From JBCBEX01 sp038528235 (GTDB lineage Bacteria; Bacteroidota; Rhodothermia; Rhodothermales; Rubricoccaceae): a DNA stretch of 19,023 nt. The position numbers and the translations under genes are program-made. Below are positions 8,326-15,492 of the stretch, piece by piece. The notes beneath the pieces were generated by a model that searched no databases, was not told where the DNA came from, and saw only the letters and a program-made list of their open reading frames with translations. How positions within the stretch are numbered: position 1 is the stretch's first letter; every line of letters starts with the position of its first letter. The stretch spans positions 1-19,023 of the forward strand of contig JBCBEX010000083.1 of the NCBI GenBank assembly GCA_038528235.1. The letters are read 5' to 3'.

Positions 8326-11300
8326 TCACGGTAGCACCGTCAGTCGGACTACGGCGTGCTGATCCCCAGCTGTCACATTCAGGACATAGGGGCCTGCCGC
8401 TACCGTCCCAAGGTCCAGCGCGACGCCGTGGTAGCCCGCCTCGAAGTCCTGCGACCACGTGCGCACCTGCCGCCCCAAGAGGTCGGTGAGCGTCATGCGA
8501 ACGCGAGTCTGCTCGGGCAGGGCGAGGTCGACGGTGCGATACGCCCGCCCCGGGTTGGGATACAGGCGCATTGAGAGCGTCTCGGGGAGGGCTACGCTTG
8601 CGACGTGGATAGCACCGCTGGTACCGGTCGCCTCGACCTCCTCGTTGAGGGTTGCGGAGGCGAGGGTTGCGGAGGCCTCGTCAGCAGACGACGCCTGCTG
8701 CGATTCGCTGGGTTCGTCCGAGGCGTCGGTCGCCAACTCAGGTTTTCCAGTGGGCTTAGAGTCTGCTGCGCCTTGCGGGGCATCCGTCTCGGGCCGGGCT
8801 GAGTCCGTGGGCTTGCCTGGGCTACCGTCCGGCGTCGCTTCCGTCAAGCCTTCAGCCGCAGGAGCATCGCGTTCAGGTGCCGCATCGGTTTCACTGTCCA
8901 TCTCGCCCGGCTGCGGACGGCCTTCGTCGGCGCGGCCTTCGTCGGCGAGGAGGTCTGCCTCGTCCGAGGCGTCGAGGGCGTCGCTTTCGCCGTCGGTAGC
9001 TCCTGCGATGCGCGCACTTCCTCCGTTGATGAGGATGGCCTCCGCAACGTTGTTTTTGGAGTTAAACTCGTCGCCTACCCGGAAGTGGAGGTCCCGGATT
9101 CTGAAGAAACTCGAAGCGTCGGGTCCGGCGCCGGTGAAGGTGAACACCACGTCAGTAGAGTCGCCTGGTCCGAGCGCTCCGGCGGATAATTGCTTCTGCT
9201 CGACGGTCACATCCGTGAAGGACAATCGCGACACTCGAACGTTTGACATGGGCTCCGTGCCGGCATTGATCGCGGTCACGGTGATGGTGCCATTCGTTGC
9301 GTTCGTGTATGCGTAGTCGATGGTGAGCGTGAGGTCAAAAGCTGGCAGCGCAGGGATTTCGACGAAGACCGAGTCCGCGTTGCCCACCACGTCCGTCGCG
9401 ATCACCCAGCCTGTTGCATCCTGGCCAGCATCCACCGCAGTTGCTGAGAAGCCGACGGAGTCGGTACCAGCCTCAAAGGTGTCCACTGAGAGTTCCAGGT
9501 TGGCCGCGCCTGCATCGAGGGCAATGGTTGATAGCCCACGGTCGTCAGGTTGGCGATCCGTGGCGGAGCCCGCGAAAGTCGAGGCATCGAGCGACCCGCC
9601 CACGATGGGGGCCGTCGTGTCTGGCCGTGGTGCGATGTCAACGAGCAAGGAATCGGCATTCCCCATCACATCGGTGGCGATCACGTAGCCGAGTCCTTGG
9701 AGGTCGGGGTCAACGGAGGTTGTCACGAAGCTGACGGAGTCGGTACCCACGGTGAATAGGTCGACGCTGAGGTCGAGGTTCGTCGCGTCGGCACTGAGCG
9801 TGATGCTGGCGATGCCCGTGTCGTCGGCCGCGCGCTCTGTGGCGTGCCCGTCGAAGATGAAGCCGTTGAGGGTGCCCGTGAGTGCCGGCGGCGCGGTGTC
9901 GGGGTCCGGCGGTGTGATCTCGACGAAGAGCGAGTCGGAGTTGCCGACGGTGTCGATGGCGATGACGAAGCCGGAGGCGAGCAGGAGGTCGTCAATGGGG
10001 GTGGCGACGAAGGCGACGGGGGAGTCGCCGTCGTTGAAGGGGTCGACAGCGAGGTCGAGGTTGACGGCGTCGGGGCTCAGCGTCACGGAGGTGATGCCGG
10101 CTTCAGCGTCCGTGGCTGTCCCATCGAATCGGCCAGGGCTGTAAGCTCCAGTAAGCTCAGGGGCGATGGCATCCGGGACGACCAGCGAAACGAATACAGA
10201 GTCGGCGTTGCCTGCCACGTCCGTTGCCACCACATAGCCAGACGCGTCCAACAACGGATCAGCGAAGGTGGCCGAGAAGGTCACCGATGCATCCCCCAGG
10301 GTGAATGAGTCAACAGTGAGAGCGAGGTTGGTGGACCCTCCGAGAAGCGCGATGCTGGCGATGCCCGTGTCGGCCACCTGGTCGTCCGTTGCAGTACCAG
10401 AGTAGGTGGTGCCGTCGCTCGACCCTGCGAGAACTGGGAGCGACGTGTCTGCCAGCGGTTCAAGCGAGATCGTCACATCGTTGTTGACCGTGTCTCCTTC
10501 ATCGAATCGGACGACGAGATCTTGCGCCTGGAAAGACGCAGACGCACCAGCCGTAGCGTTGGAGAAGGCGAACGTGGCGTCCTTGGATGCGCCCGCGTCG
10601 ATGCTACCCAACGAAACGGGGTTGGAATCGACAGTAGCACCAGTGGCAGACTGCTGAACGACACGAACATTGGTCATCGGATCGCTGCCGATGTTGCTGA
10701 CGGTCACCGTGATAGTGCCGCTCGTCTCTGTATCGAAGGCGGCGGCGGCGGCGGCAGCTAGATCGAACTGGAACGCCGGGGCGCCGTCGATGCTGACGAA
10801 GACGGAGTCGGCATTGCCAGCCACGTCAGTCGCCACTACGTACCCTGTGCCGTCCTCGGTTGGCTCGATGAGCGTGGCAGAGAAATTGACTAGGCCAGCG
10901 CCGCTCGTGAATGAGTCCACGGTCAGCGCGAGGTTGGTCGACGTCGGTTCGAGTGCAATGGTCGCAAGTCCGCTGTCAAACGTAGCGTTGTCCGTAGCCG
11001 TACCGTCGTAGACGAATCCGTTCACGGTGCCGACCAAGACGGGAGCGGTAGCGTCGGGAGGCGGAAGGACTTCGACGAAGACGGAGTCCGCGTTGCCAAC
11101 CACGTCCGTGGCGACGACCCAGCCATTGGCGGCGATTTCCACATCAACAGGGGAGGCCGTAAAGGTGGTGGAGGTCGCTCCGTTGAGAAACGAGTCCACC
11201 GAGAGAGAGAGGTTCGTGGCTCCGGCCGCGAGTTCCACAGTCGCGAGACCGCGGTCGTTCGTTTGCGCTTCCGTGGCTGAGCCTGTGAACGATGAGCCAG

Positions 11301-13737
11301 CGAGAGCGCCGCTGACAACCGGCGCCGTCATATCCGGCGGCCGCGCCGCGATCGACACCGCCAGCGAGTCCGCGTTCCCCGCCATGTCCGTCGCGATCAC
11401 GTACCCCGTGCCTGCCAGGTCCGCGTCCACGCTCATCGCCACGAAGCCCACTGAGTCCGCCCCAGCCGTAAACGTGTCCACGGCCAGATCCAGATTTGTC
11501 GCGTCGGCACTGAGCGCGATGCTGGCGATGCCCGTGTCGTCGGCCGCGCGCTCGGTGGCGTGCCCGTCGAAGGAGAAGCCGTTGAGGGTGCCCGTGAGTG
11601 CCGGCGGCGCGGTGTCGGGATCTGGCGGTGTGATCTCGACGAAGAGCGAGTCGGAGTTGCCGACGGTGTCGGTGGCGATGACGAAGCCGGAGGCGAGCAG
11701 GAGGTCGTCGATGGGGGTGGCGACGAAGGCGATGGGGGAGTCGCCGTCGTTGAAGGGGTCGACAGCGAGGTCGAGGTTGATGGCGTCGGCGCTCAGCGTC
11801 ACCGACGCGAGACCTGCCGCGTCGATGTGGTCATCTGTGGCCGTGCCATCAAACCGGCTACGGCTGTAGGTGCCCGTCAACACCGGGGCTGTCTCATCAG
11901 GAATGAGAGCCGTGAAGCTGACCGCGAGCGAGTCCACGTTGCCAGCGGTGTCAGCTGCGACGACAAAGCCCGAGCTCGGCGCGTAGACATTGATTGGCGC
12001 CACTGCAAATCCGGCCGACGGGTCGCCCGGTGTGAACGCGTCAGCAGTGAAGCTGAGATTGGCCGACGTGCCTCCGAGCACGAGGGAGTCGAGGCCGCTG
12101 TCGCCAATGCGGCTGTCCGAGGTAGTGCCCTCGTACGAGAGTCCGTCGTAGGTGCCGCTGAATAGCGGTGCCTGGACGTCATCACCGATCACTGCTACGT
12201 TCTGTGCTGTGAAGGTGATCGGCGCTTGCAGGCTGGTGACGAGCGAGTCGGCCTGCGTGCTGGGCATGTTCGGTCCGTCCGGGATCACGCGGCGCGTGAG
12301 ACGCAGCAGGCGCAGGTTGTCGTCGTCGTCGAAGGACGCGCCGTTGGACGGGTCGGTCCACGGGACGAACGCGTCTTGGACATTGTTGCCGAAGATGTAG
12401 ACGTTGCCAGACGACGCCGTGGCGACATCGTCTCCCGTGCACTGTTGGACCTGAGGGGTGGTGTCGTCCTCGTAGTAGGAGTGCGGGAACGCACCAGGAA
12501 TGTTGGTGTCGACTTCCCAGACGGACACGAAGCTGCCCTGGCTACCGGCGAAGTGGTCCCACTCCAGGTAGGCGTTGACGAAACCGTTGCCCGTGCGGTC
12601 TGGCGTGCCGTCGACCGAGACGGTGCCCGCGAAGAGGTTGCTCCGGTGCTGCATCCCATAGGCGTTCGTCGAGAGGTCGAACCACATCGACGCACCCGGA
12701 GTGCGGTGCATCTGGTGCGCCATGTAGTACACGATGTACCGCTCGTACATCGTGTACAGGACGTAGTTGAGGCCGCCCGAATTGAACCCCTGGGCATAGC
12801 GCAAAGCGCGAATGGGACCGTCTTTCTGGATGCCAAGCGTGCCGCGTCGCGCGCTGCCGGTCCAAATTGAGCGGCCGCAATTGTTCTGGTTGCCCATCGT
12901 GTTAGGCCGGGTACCAAACTTGACCCGGTCCAAGATGTCGGGGCCGTAGCCGCCTTGGCCGTCTGTCATGCTCCACTCACGCTGGATCCAGCGGTCCTCG
13001 AACGCAGTCTGGTAATAGTCCGTCTGGACTGCGCTGTATTCCGGGTTGGCAGCGAGGAAGTCGCCCTGGCCCCACTCGTCGGGCAGCGTCGTGTCGCCCT
13101 CGAAGTTGTAGGTGCTCGGGAAGTCGCCCGAGAGCAAGTCGAACGAGTACGATACCAGGTCGTAGCCAGCGTCCTGAGCGAGCGGCGACGTAGGCACGAA
13201 GACGTAGGCGGCCCGTCCCTCGAACAGCACCTCCACCACCTCTTCGGGGGCGAACGGCGGCGCCTGTGGACTCACCACGTCGCCGAAGAAGCGCGCCATG
13301 AGAACGAGTTCGTCGTCCGCGTCAAACGTGGGGTCGGGGTCAACCTGGATGATGGGCGTGAACCCATTCATCGGATAGTCCTGCGGCGCCGTGTAGAGGA
13401 GCTGCGGGGTCCCGCCAAACAGCTCGGCGGCGTCCGAGATCGACGTCGGGTAGTTGGATGCAGGGTCCAGCATCGCCCGCTCGTCGATTTGAAGCGGACA
13501 CTGAGCCCATGCTCCATCGACGAACGTGAAACACACCGGCGTCGTCACGTCAGCACCCGTGAGCGCGGGCACGTCTGCTCCTGTGAGGACCACGGGGCGG
13601 TGGTCGATCTCTTGCGCGAGGACAGCCCCGCTCGCGGCCAAGACAAAGAGGGCCAGGGCGATCGGGAGACCCGCGATGCGATGTAGGCGGGACTGTGCCA
13701 CCGTGGAGGCACGGCGGGTCAGGCGGGTGAAGAGCAT
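8326..13737 (-). CDS. Giant T9SS-exported repeat protein, first paralogue (1803 aa)
   Basis: The start chosen is the ATG at 13737. The frame is open to 13908, but those 57 extra residues precede a clear signal peptide (about 1-42, ending AVLAQ) and overlap a run of leader hairpins. The N-terminal domain (about 43-518) aligns with the other two paralogues: QIDER, DDELVLMARFFG, NCGRSIWTGSARRG, MAHQMHRTPGASMWFDL (from residue 339), and the same four cysteines. Five repeats of about 95 residues follow, then a CARDB-like domain (about 990-1095), four more repeats, a second CARDB-like domain (about 1468-1573), an acidic linker with GKP motifs, and a T9SS sorting domain (MRLYPNP, LTDLLGRQVR, AGPYVLNV). 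It is the most divergent of the three in the N-terminal domain and has two more repeats than the 1599-aa copy. Part of its repeat block is a recent internal duplication. Likely destination: outer surface or medium. Function is unknown. Confidence 0.93.
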   Translation of the reverse strand: MLFTRLTRRASTVAQSRLHRIAGLPIALALFVLAASGAVLAQEIDHRPVVLTGADVPALTGADVTTPVCFTFVDGAWAQCPLQIDERAMLDPASNYPTSISDAAELFGGTPQLLYTAPQDYPMNGFTPIIQVDPDPTFDADDELVLMARFFGDVVSPQAPPFAPEEVVEVLFEGRAAYVFVPTSPLAQDAGYDLVSYSFDLLSGDFPSTYNFEGDTTLPDEWGQGDFLAANPEYSAVQTDYYQTAFEDRWIQREWSMTDGQGGYGPDILDRVKFGTRPNTMGNQNNCGRSIWTGSARRGTLGIQKDGPIRALRYAQGFNSGGLNYVLYTMYERYIVYYMAHQMHRTPGASMWFDLSTNAYGMQHRSNLFAGTVSVDGTPDRTGNGFVNAYLEWDHFAGSQGSFVSVWEVDTNIPGAFPHSYYEDDTTPQVQQCTGDDVATASSGNVYIFGNNVQDAFVPWTDPSNGASFDDDDNLRLLRLTRRVIPDGPNMPSTQADSLVTSLQAPITFTAQNVAVIGDDVQAPLFSGTYDGLSYEGTTSDSRIGDSGLDSLVLGGTSANLSFTADAFTPGDPSAGFAVAPINVYAPSSGFVVAADTAGNVDSLAVSFTALIPDETAPVLTGTYSRSRFDGTATDDHIDAAGLASVTLSADAINLDLAVDPFNDGDSPIAFVATPIDDLLLASGFVIATDTVGNSDSLFVEITPPDPDTAPPALTGTLNGFSFDGHATERAADDTGIASIALSADATNLDLAVDTFTAGADSVGFVAMSVDADLAGTGYVIATDMAGNADSLAVSIAARPPDMTAPVVSGALAGSSFTGSATEAQTNDRGLATVELAAGATNLSLSVDSFLNGATSTTFTASPVDVEIAANGWVVATDVVGNADSVFVEVLPPPDATAPVLVGTVNGFVYDGTATDNATFDSGLATIALEPTSTNLALTVDSFTSGAGLVNFSATLIEPTEDGTGYVVATDVAGNADSVFVSIDGAPAFQFDLAAAAAAAFDTETSGTITVTVSNIGSDPMTNVRVVQQSATGATVDSNPVSLGSIDAGASKDATFAFSNATAGASASFQAQDLVVRFDEGDTVNNDVTISLEPLADTSLPVLAGSSDGTTYSGTATDDQVADTGIASIALLGGSTNLALTVDSFTLGDASVTFSATFADPLLDASGYVVATDVAGNADSVFVSLVVPDAIAPELTGAYSPGRFDGTATDAEAGITSVTLSPDAVNLDLAVDPFNDGDSPVAFVATPIDDLLLASGFVIAIDTVGNSDSLFVEITPPDPDTAPPALTGTLNGFIFDGHATERAADDTGIASITLSADATNLDLSVDLFTVGTDSVSFVTTSVDPDLQGLGYVIATDVMGNADSLLVDIAPRPDTTAPIVGGSLDASTFAGSATDRQPDDRGLSTIALDAGAANLELSVDTFEAGTDSVGFSATAVDAGQDATGWVIATDVVGNADSVFVEIPALPAFDLTLTIDYAYTNATNGTITVTAINAGTEPMSNVRVSRLSFTDVTVEQKQLSAGALGPGDSTDVVFTFTGAGPDASSFFRIRDLHFRVGDEFNSKNNVAEAILINGGSARIAGATDGESDALDASDEADLLADEGRADEGRPQPGEMDSETDAAPERDAPAAEGLTEATPDGSPGKPTDSARPETDAPQGAADSKPTGKPELATDASDEPSESQQASSADEASATLASATLNEEVEATGTSGAIHVASVALPETLSMRLYPNPGRAYRTVDLALPEQTRVRMTLTDLLGRQVRTWSQDFEAGYHGVALDLGTVAAGPYVLNVTAGDQHAVVRLTVLP
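9782..10086 (-). repeat. Internal duplication, copy 2 (C-terminal copy)
   Basis: This 305-base block matches 11498-11802 with 11 mismatches by hand count (about 96%) and no indel, at a constant offset of 1716 bases (572 codons). It covers the end of one beta-sandwich-like repeat and the start of the next within the 1803-aa protein. Other repeats in this gene resemble each other mainly at protein level, so this pair is a recent duplication or gene-conversion tract. Confidence 0.9.
11498..11802 (-). repeat. Internal duplication, copy 1 (N-terminal copy)
   Basis: Partner of 9782-10086: same length, same frame, 11 mismatches. Most differences are synonymous or mild, for example Ser/Ile in the GF(S/I)FDGHATE segment and Ala/Thr in the FVIA(T/I)DTVGN region. 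Copies this similar 1.7 kb apart in one gene could recombine and gain or lose about 572 residues without shifting the frame. Confidence 0.9.
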
Positions 13738-13745
13738 GGTAGGAC

Positions 13746-13841
13746 TCGCTCGGACGGAGGGATGAAGAGCGACGGGTGGTGGATCACCCGAGTTGCCAGA
13801 GCCCGTCAGGTCGGCTCTGGCGCGAAACGGGGCTGTTTCGC
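13746..13841 (-). promoter_or_regulatory. Structured 5' leader of four abutting stem-loops before the 1803-aa paralogue
   Basis: In the direction of transcription there are four perfect inverted repeats with almost no gap: 13822-13841 (7-base stem, 6-base loop), 13795-13821 (9-base stem, 9-base loop), 13773-13790 (6-base stem, 6-base loop) and 13746-13772 (6-base stem, 15-base loop). The last ends 8 bases before the ATG at 13737. No T-run follows any of them, so they are not plain terminators. They may control translation or mRNA stability. I do not recognise a known riboswitch class. Confidence 0.45.
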
Positions 13842-13935
13842 AGTAGCAGGTGTGCGCGCCTTGCTCACTAACATGCGCAAAACTCTGAAGAAGTGGCGCG
13901 CGATGCAAGGAGAAAACTGGACACCTCGCTGAACT

Positions 13936-13953
13936 AAAACCAAGCCACCTTGG
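13936..13953 (-). terminator. Intrinsic terminator after the M32 carboxypeptidase
   Basis: Reading the minus strand, CCAAG-GTGG-CTTGG forms a 5-base stem with a tetraloop (13940-13953), followed at once by TTTTAG. It lies 10 bases after the TAA at 13964-13966. The short stem makes it modest in strength, but stem, loop and T-run are in the right order and place. Confidence 0.5.
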
Positions 13954-13963
13954 CCAGTCGGGT

Positions 13964-15475
13964 TTACAGAGCCAAATCGTAAATCAAAGCATACTTGGCG
14001 CGGGCATATTTCAGCCAGGGTGCTGCGTCGAGTCCCGTCCCGCAAACGTGTCTCAACAGTTCGGTCGCCGTGTAGACGCGGCCGTGCTGATGGATCTGGT
14101 CGCGGAGCCACTCTCGCAGCGGCAGGTAGGTGCCCTCGGCAAATGCGGCAGCTAGGTCTCCGAGATCGCGCTGCGCGGCTTCGAACAGCTGGGCCGACAT
14201 GAGCGTGCCGAGCGTGTAGGTCGGGAAGTAGCCGACCAAGCCAATCGACCAGTGAATGTCCTGGAGACATCCTTCGCGGTCTGTGGGGGGCGTCACGCCG
14301 AGGTAGTCCTTCATCGCCGCATTCCAGGCCGCGGGCACGTCGGCCACGCTCAGGGAGCCGTCGATGAGCGCCCGCTCGATCTCGAAGCGAAGCATGACGT
14401 GGAGGTTATAGGTCACTTCGTCCGCCTCGACGCGGATGAAACTCGGCCCCACACGGTTGATGGCCCGGTAGTAGGCGTCGACCGGCACAGCGCGGAGTTG
14501 GGCTGGGAAGCGGTCCTGCAGCTTCGGATACCAATGCTGCCAGAACGGGCGGCTGCGTCCCACTTGATTCTCCCATAACCGGCTCTGGCTCTCATGCATC
14601 CCGAGCGAGGTGCCCGATGCAAGCGGCGAGCGTGCTAAGCTCGGTGACACACCGCGTTCATAGAGCGCGTGGCCTGTTTCGTGGAGCGTCCCGAAGAAGC
14701 CCGACGGGAAATAGTCTGGATCGATGCGCGTCGTGATGCGCACATCGTCAATGGCGAGGGTGGTGGAGAAGGGGTGGGCCGAGCGGTCTTGCCGACCGTG
14801 CGCGAGGTCGTAGCCGAAAGCTTGTGCGACTTCCAGACCGAATGCCCATTGCGTTGCCTCGTCGAAGGGGGCATGCAAGAACGCGTCGTCCACATGCGGC
14901 GCGTCGGCGATGGCTTCGACGAGTGGTACGAGGCCCTCCCGCAACTCCGCGAACTCCCGGGCGACTTCGGCAGCAGTCATGCCTGGCTCGTACTCGTCGA
15001 GCAGGATATCGTAGCGTGCCTCCGGTACCGTGGCGCCGAGCGCGTCAGATTTTTCAACACTGAGCGCGATGACCCGCTCGAGGTGCGGAGCGAACTGTGC
15101 GTAGTCGTCATCGGCGCGAGCGGCCTGCCACGCGTGCTTGGCGCGAGCGGTGGCCGTAGCAAACTCGGCAACGAGGCGGGCTGGCAGCTTGGTGGCCCGA
15201 TCGTAGTCGCGCTGCGCAACGCGGACGAGCGCACGGGCCGGGTCCTGCGCCTCCAACCCTTGCGTGGCAACCTCGGCACGTTCGAGGAGCGCTCCCGTCT
15301 CGTCGTCCGTGAAGTGCTCATGGGAGAGGCTGCGAAGCGTCGTCAGTTGGTGGGCGCGCGCCTCTGTGGCCCCGTCGGGCATGTAGGTCTCCTGGTCCCA
15401 TTCCAGCACCGACGCTGCTTTGTTGAGGTCGTAGACGGTGGCGAGGCGGGCGCGAAGAGCGTCGAGGGAAGACAT
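13964..15475 (-). CDS. M32 family metallocarboxypeptidase (Taq carboxypeptidase type)
   Basis: This 503-residue protein has the usual length for family M32, zinc enzymes that remove C-terminal residues from peptides in the cytoplasm. The zinc motif HETGH lies at residues 265-269. GMHESQSRLWENQVGRS follows, with HES at 294-296. Glu295 is 26 residues after His269, the spacing known for the third zinc ligand in Pfu carboxypeptidase. Further M32 signatures are DDVRITTRID and IRVEADEVTYNLHVMLRFEIE. No signal peptide is present, which fits a cytoplasmic enzyme. The ATG at 15475 lies 17 bases after the lptD stop, so the two are probably cotranscribed. No Shine-Dalgarno sequence is seen, as is common in Bacteroidota. 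A terminator candidate follows. The role is probably general peptide turnover, with no evident functional link to LPS transport. Confidence 0.95.
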   Translation of the reverse strand: MSSLDALRARLATVYDLNKAASVLEWDQETYMPDGATEARAHQLTTLRSLSHEHFTDDETGALLERAEVATQGLEAQDPARALVRVAQRDYDRATKLPARLVAEFATATARAKHAWQAARADDDYAQFAPHLERVIALSVEKSDALGATVPEARYDILLDEYEPGMTAAEVAREFAELREGLVPLVEAIADAPHVDDAFLHAPFDEATQWAFGLEVAQAFGYDLAHGRQDRSAHPFSTTLAIDDVRITTRIDPDYFPSGFFGTLHETGHALYERGVSPSLARSPLASGTSLGMHESQSRLWENQVGRSRPFWQHWYPKLQDRFPAQLRAVPVDAYYRAINRVGPSFIRVEADEVTYNLHVMLRFEIERALIDGSLSVADVPAAWNAAMKDYLGVTPPTDREGCLQDIHWSIGLVGYFPTYTLGTLMSAQLFEAAQRDLGDLAAAFAEGTYLPLREWLRDQIHQHGRVYTATELLRHVCGTGLDAAPWLKYARAKYALIYDLAL

Positions 15476-15492
15476 GGGGAGCGGATGAGAGG

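Noticed and set aside
10738..10752. Five-unit GGC run encoding part of an Ala tract in the first CARDB-like domain
   Set aside because: It is short and expected at this GC content, with no sign of instability or function.
1..13737. CRISPR-like array suggested by many regularly spaced similar segments
   Set aside because: The periodicity of roughly 280 bases is in-frame coding repetition of protein domains, not short identical repeats with unique spacers.
13738..13908. 57-residue N-terminal extension of the 1803-aa protein
   Set aside because: It precedes a clear signal peptide, resembles no secretory leader, and overlaps the stem-loop leader. The internal ATG at 13737 gives the same layout as the paralogues.
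13850..13920. CCTTGC...GCAAGG with nearby GCGCGC repeats upstream of the first paralogue, considered as a terminator or operator
   Set aside because: The arms are short and far apart, GCGCGC is common at this GC content, and there is no T-run.
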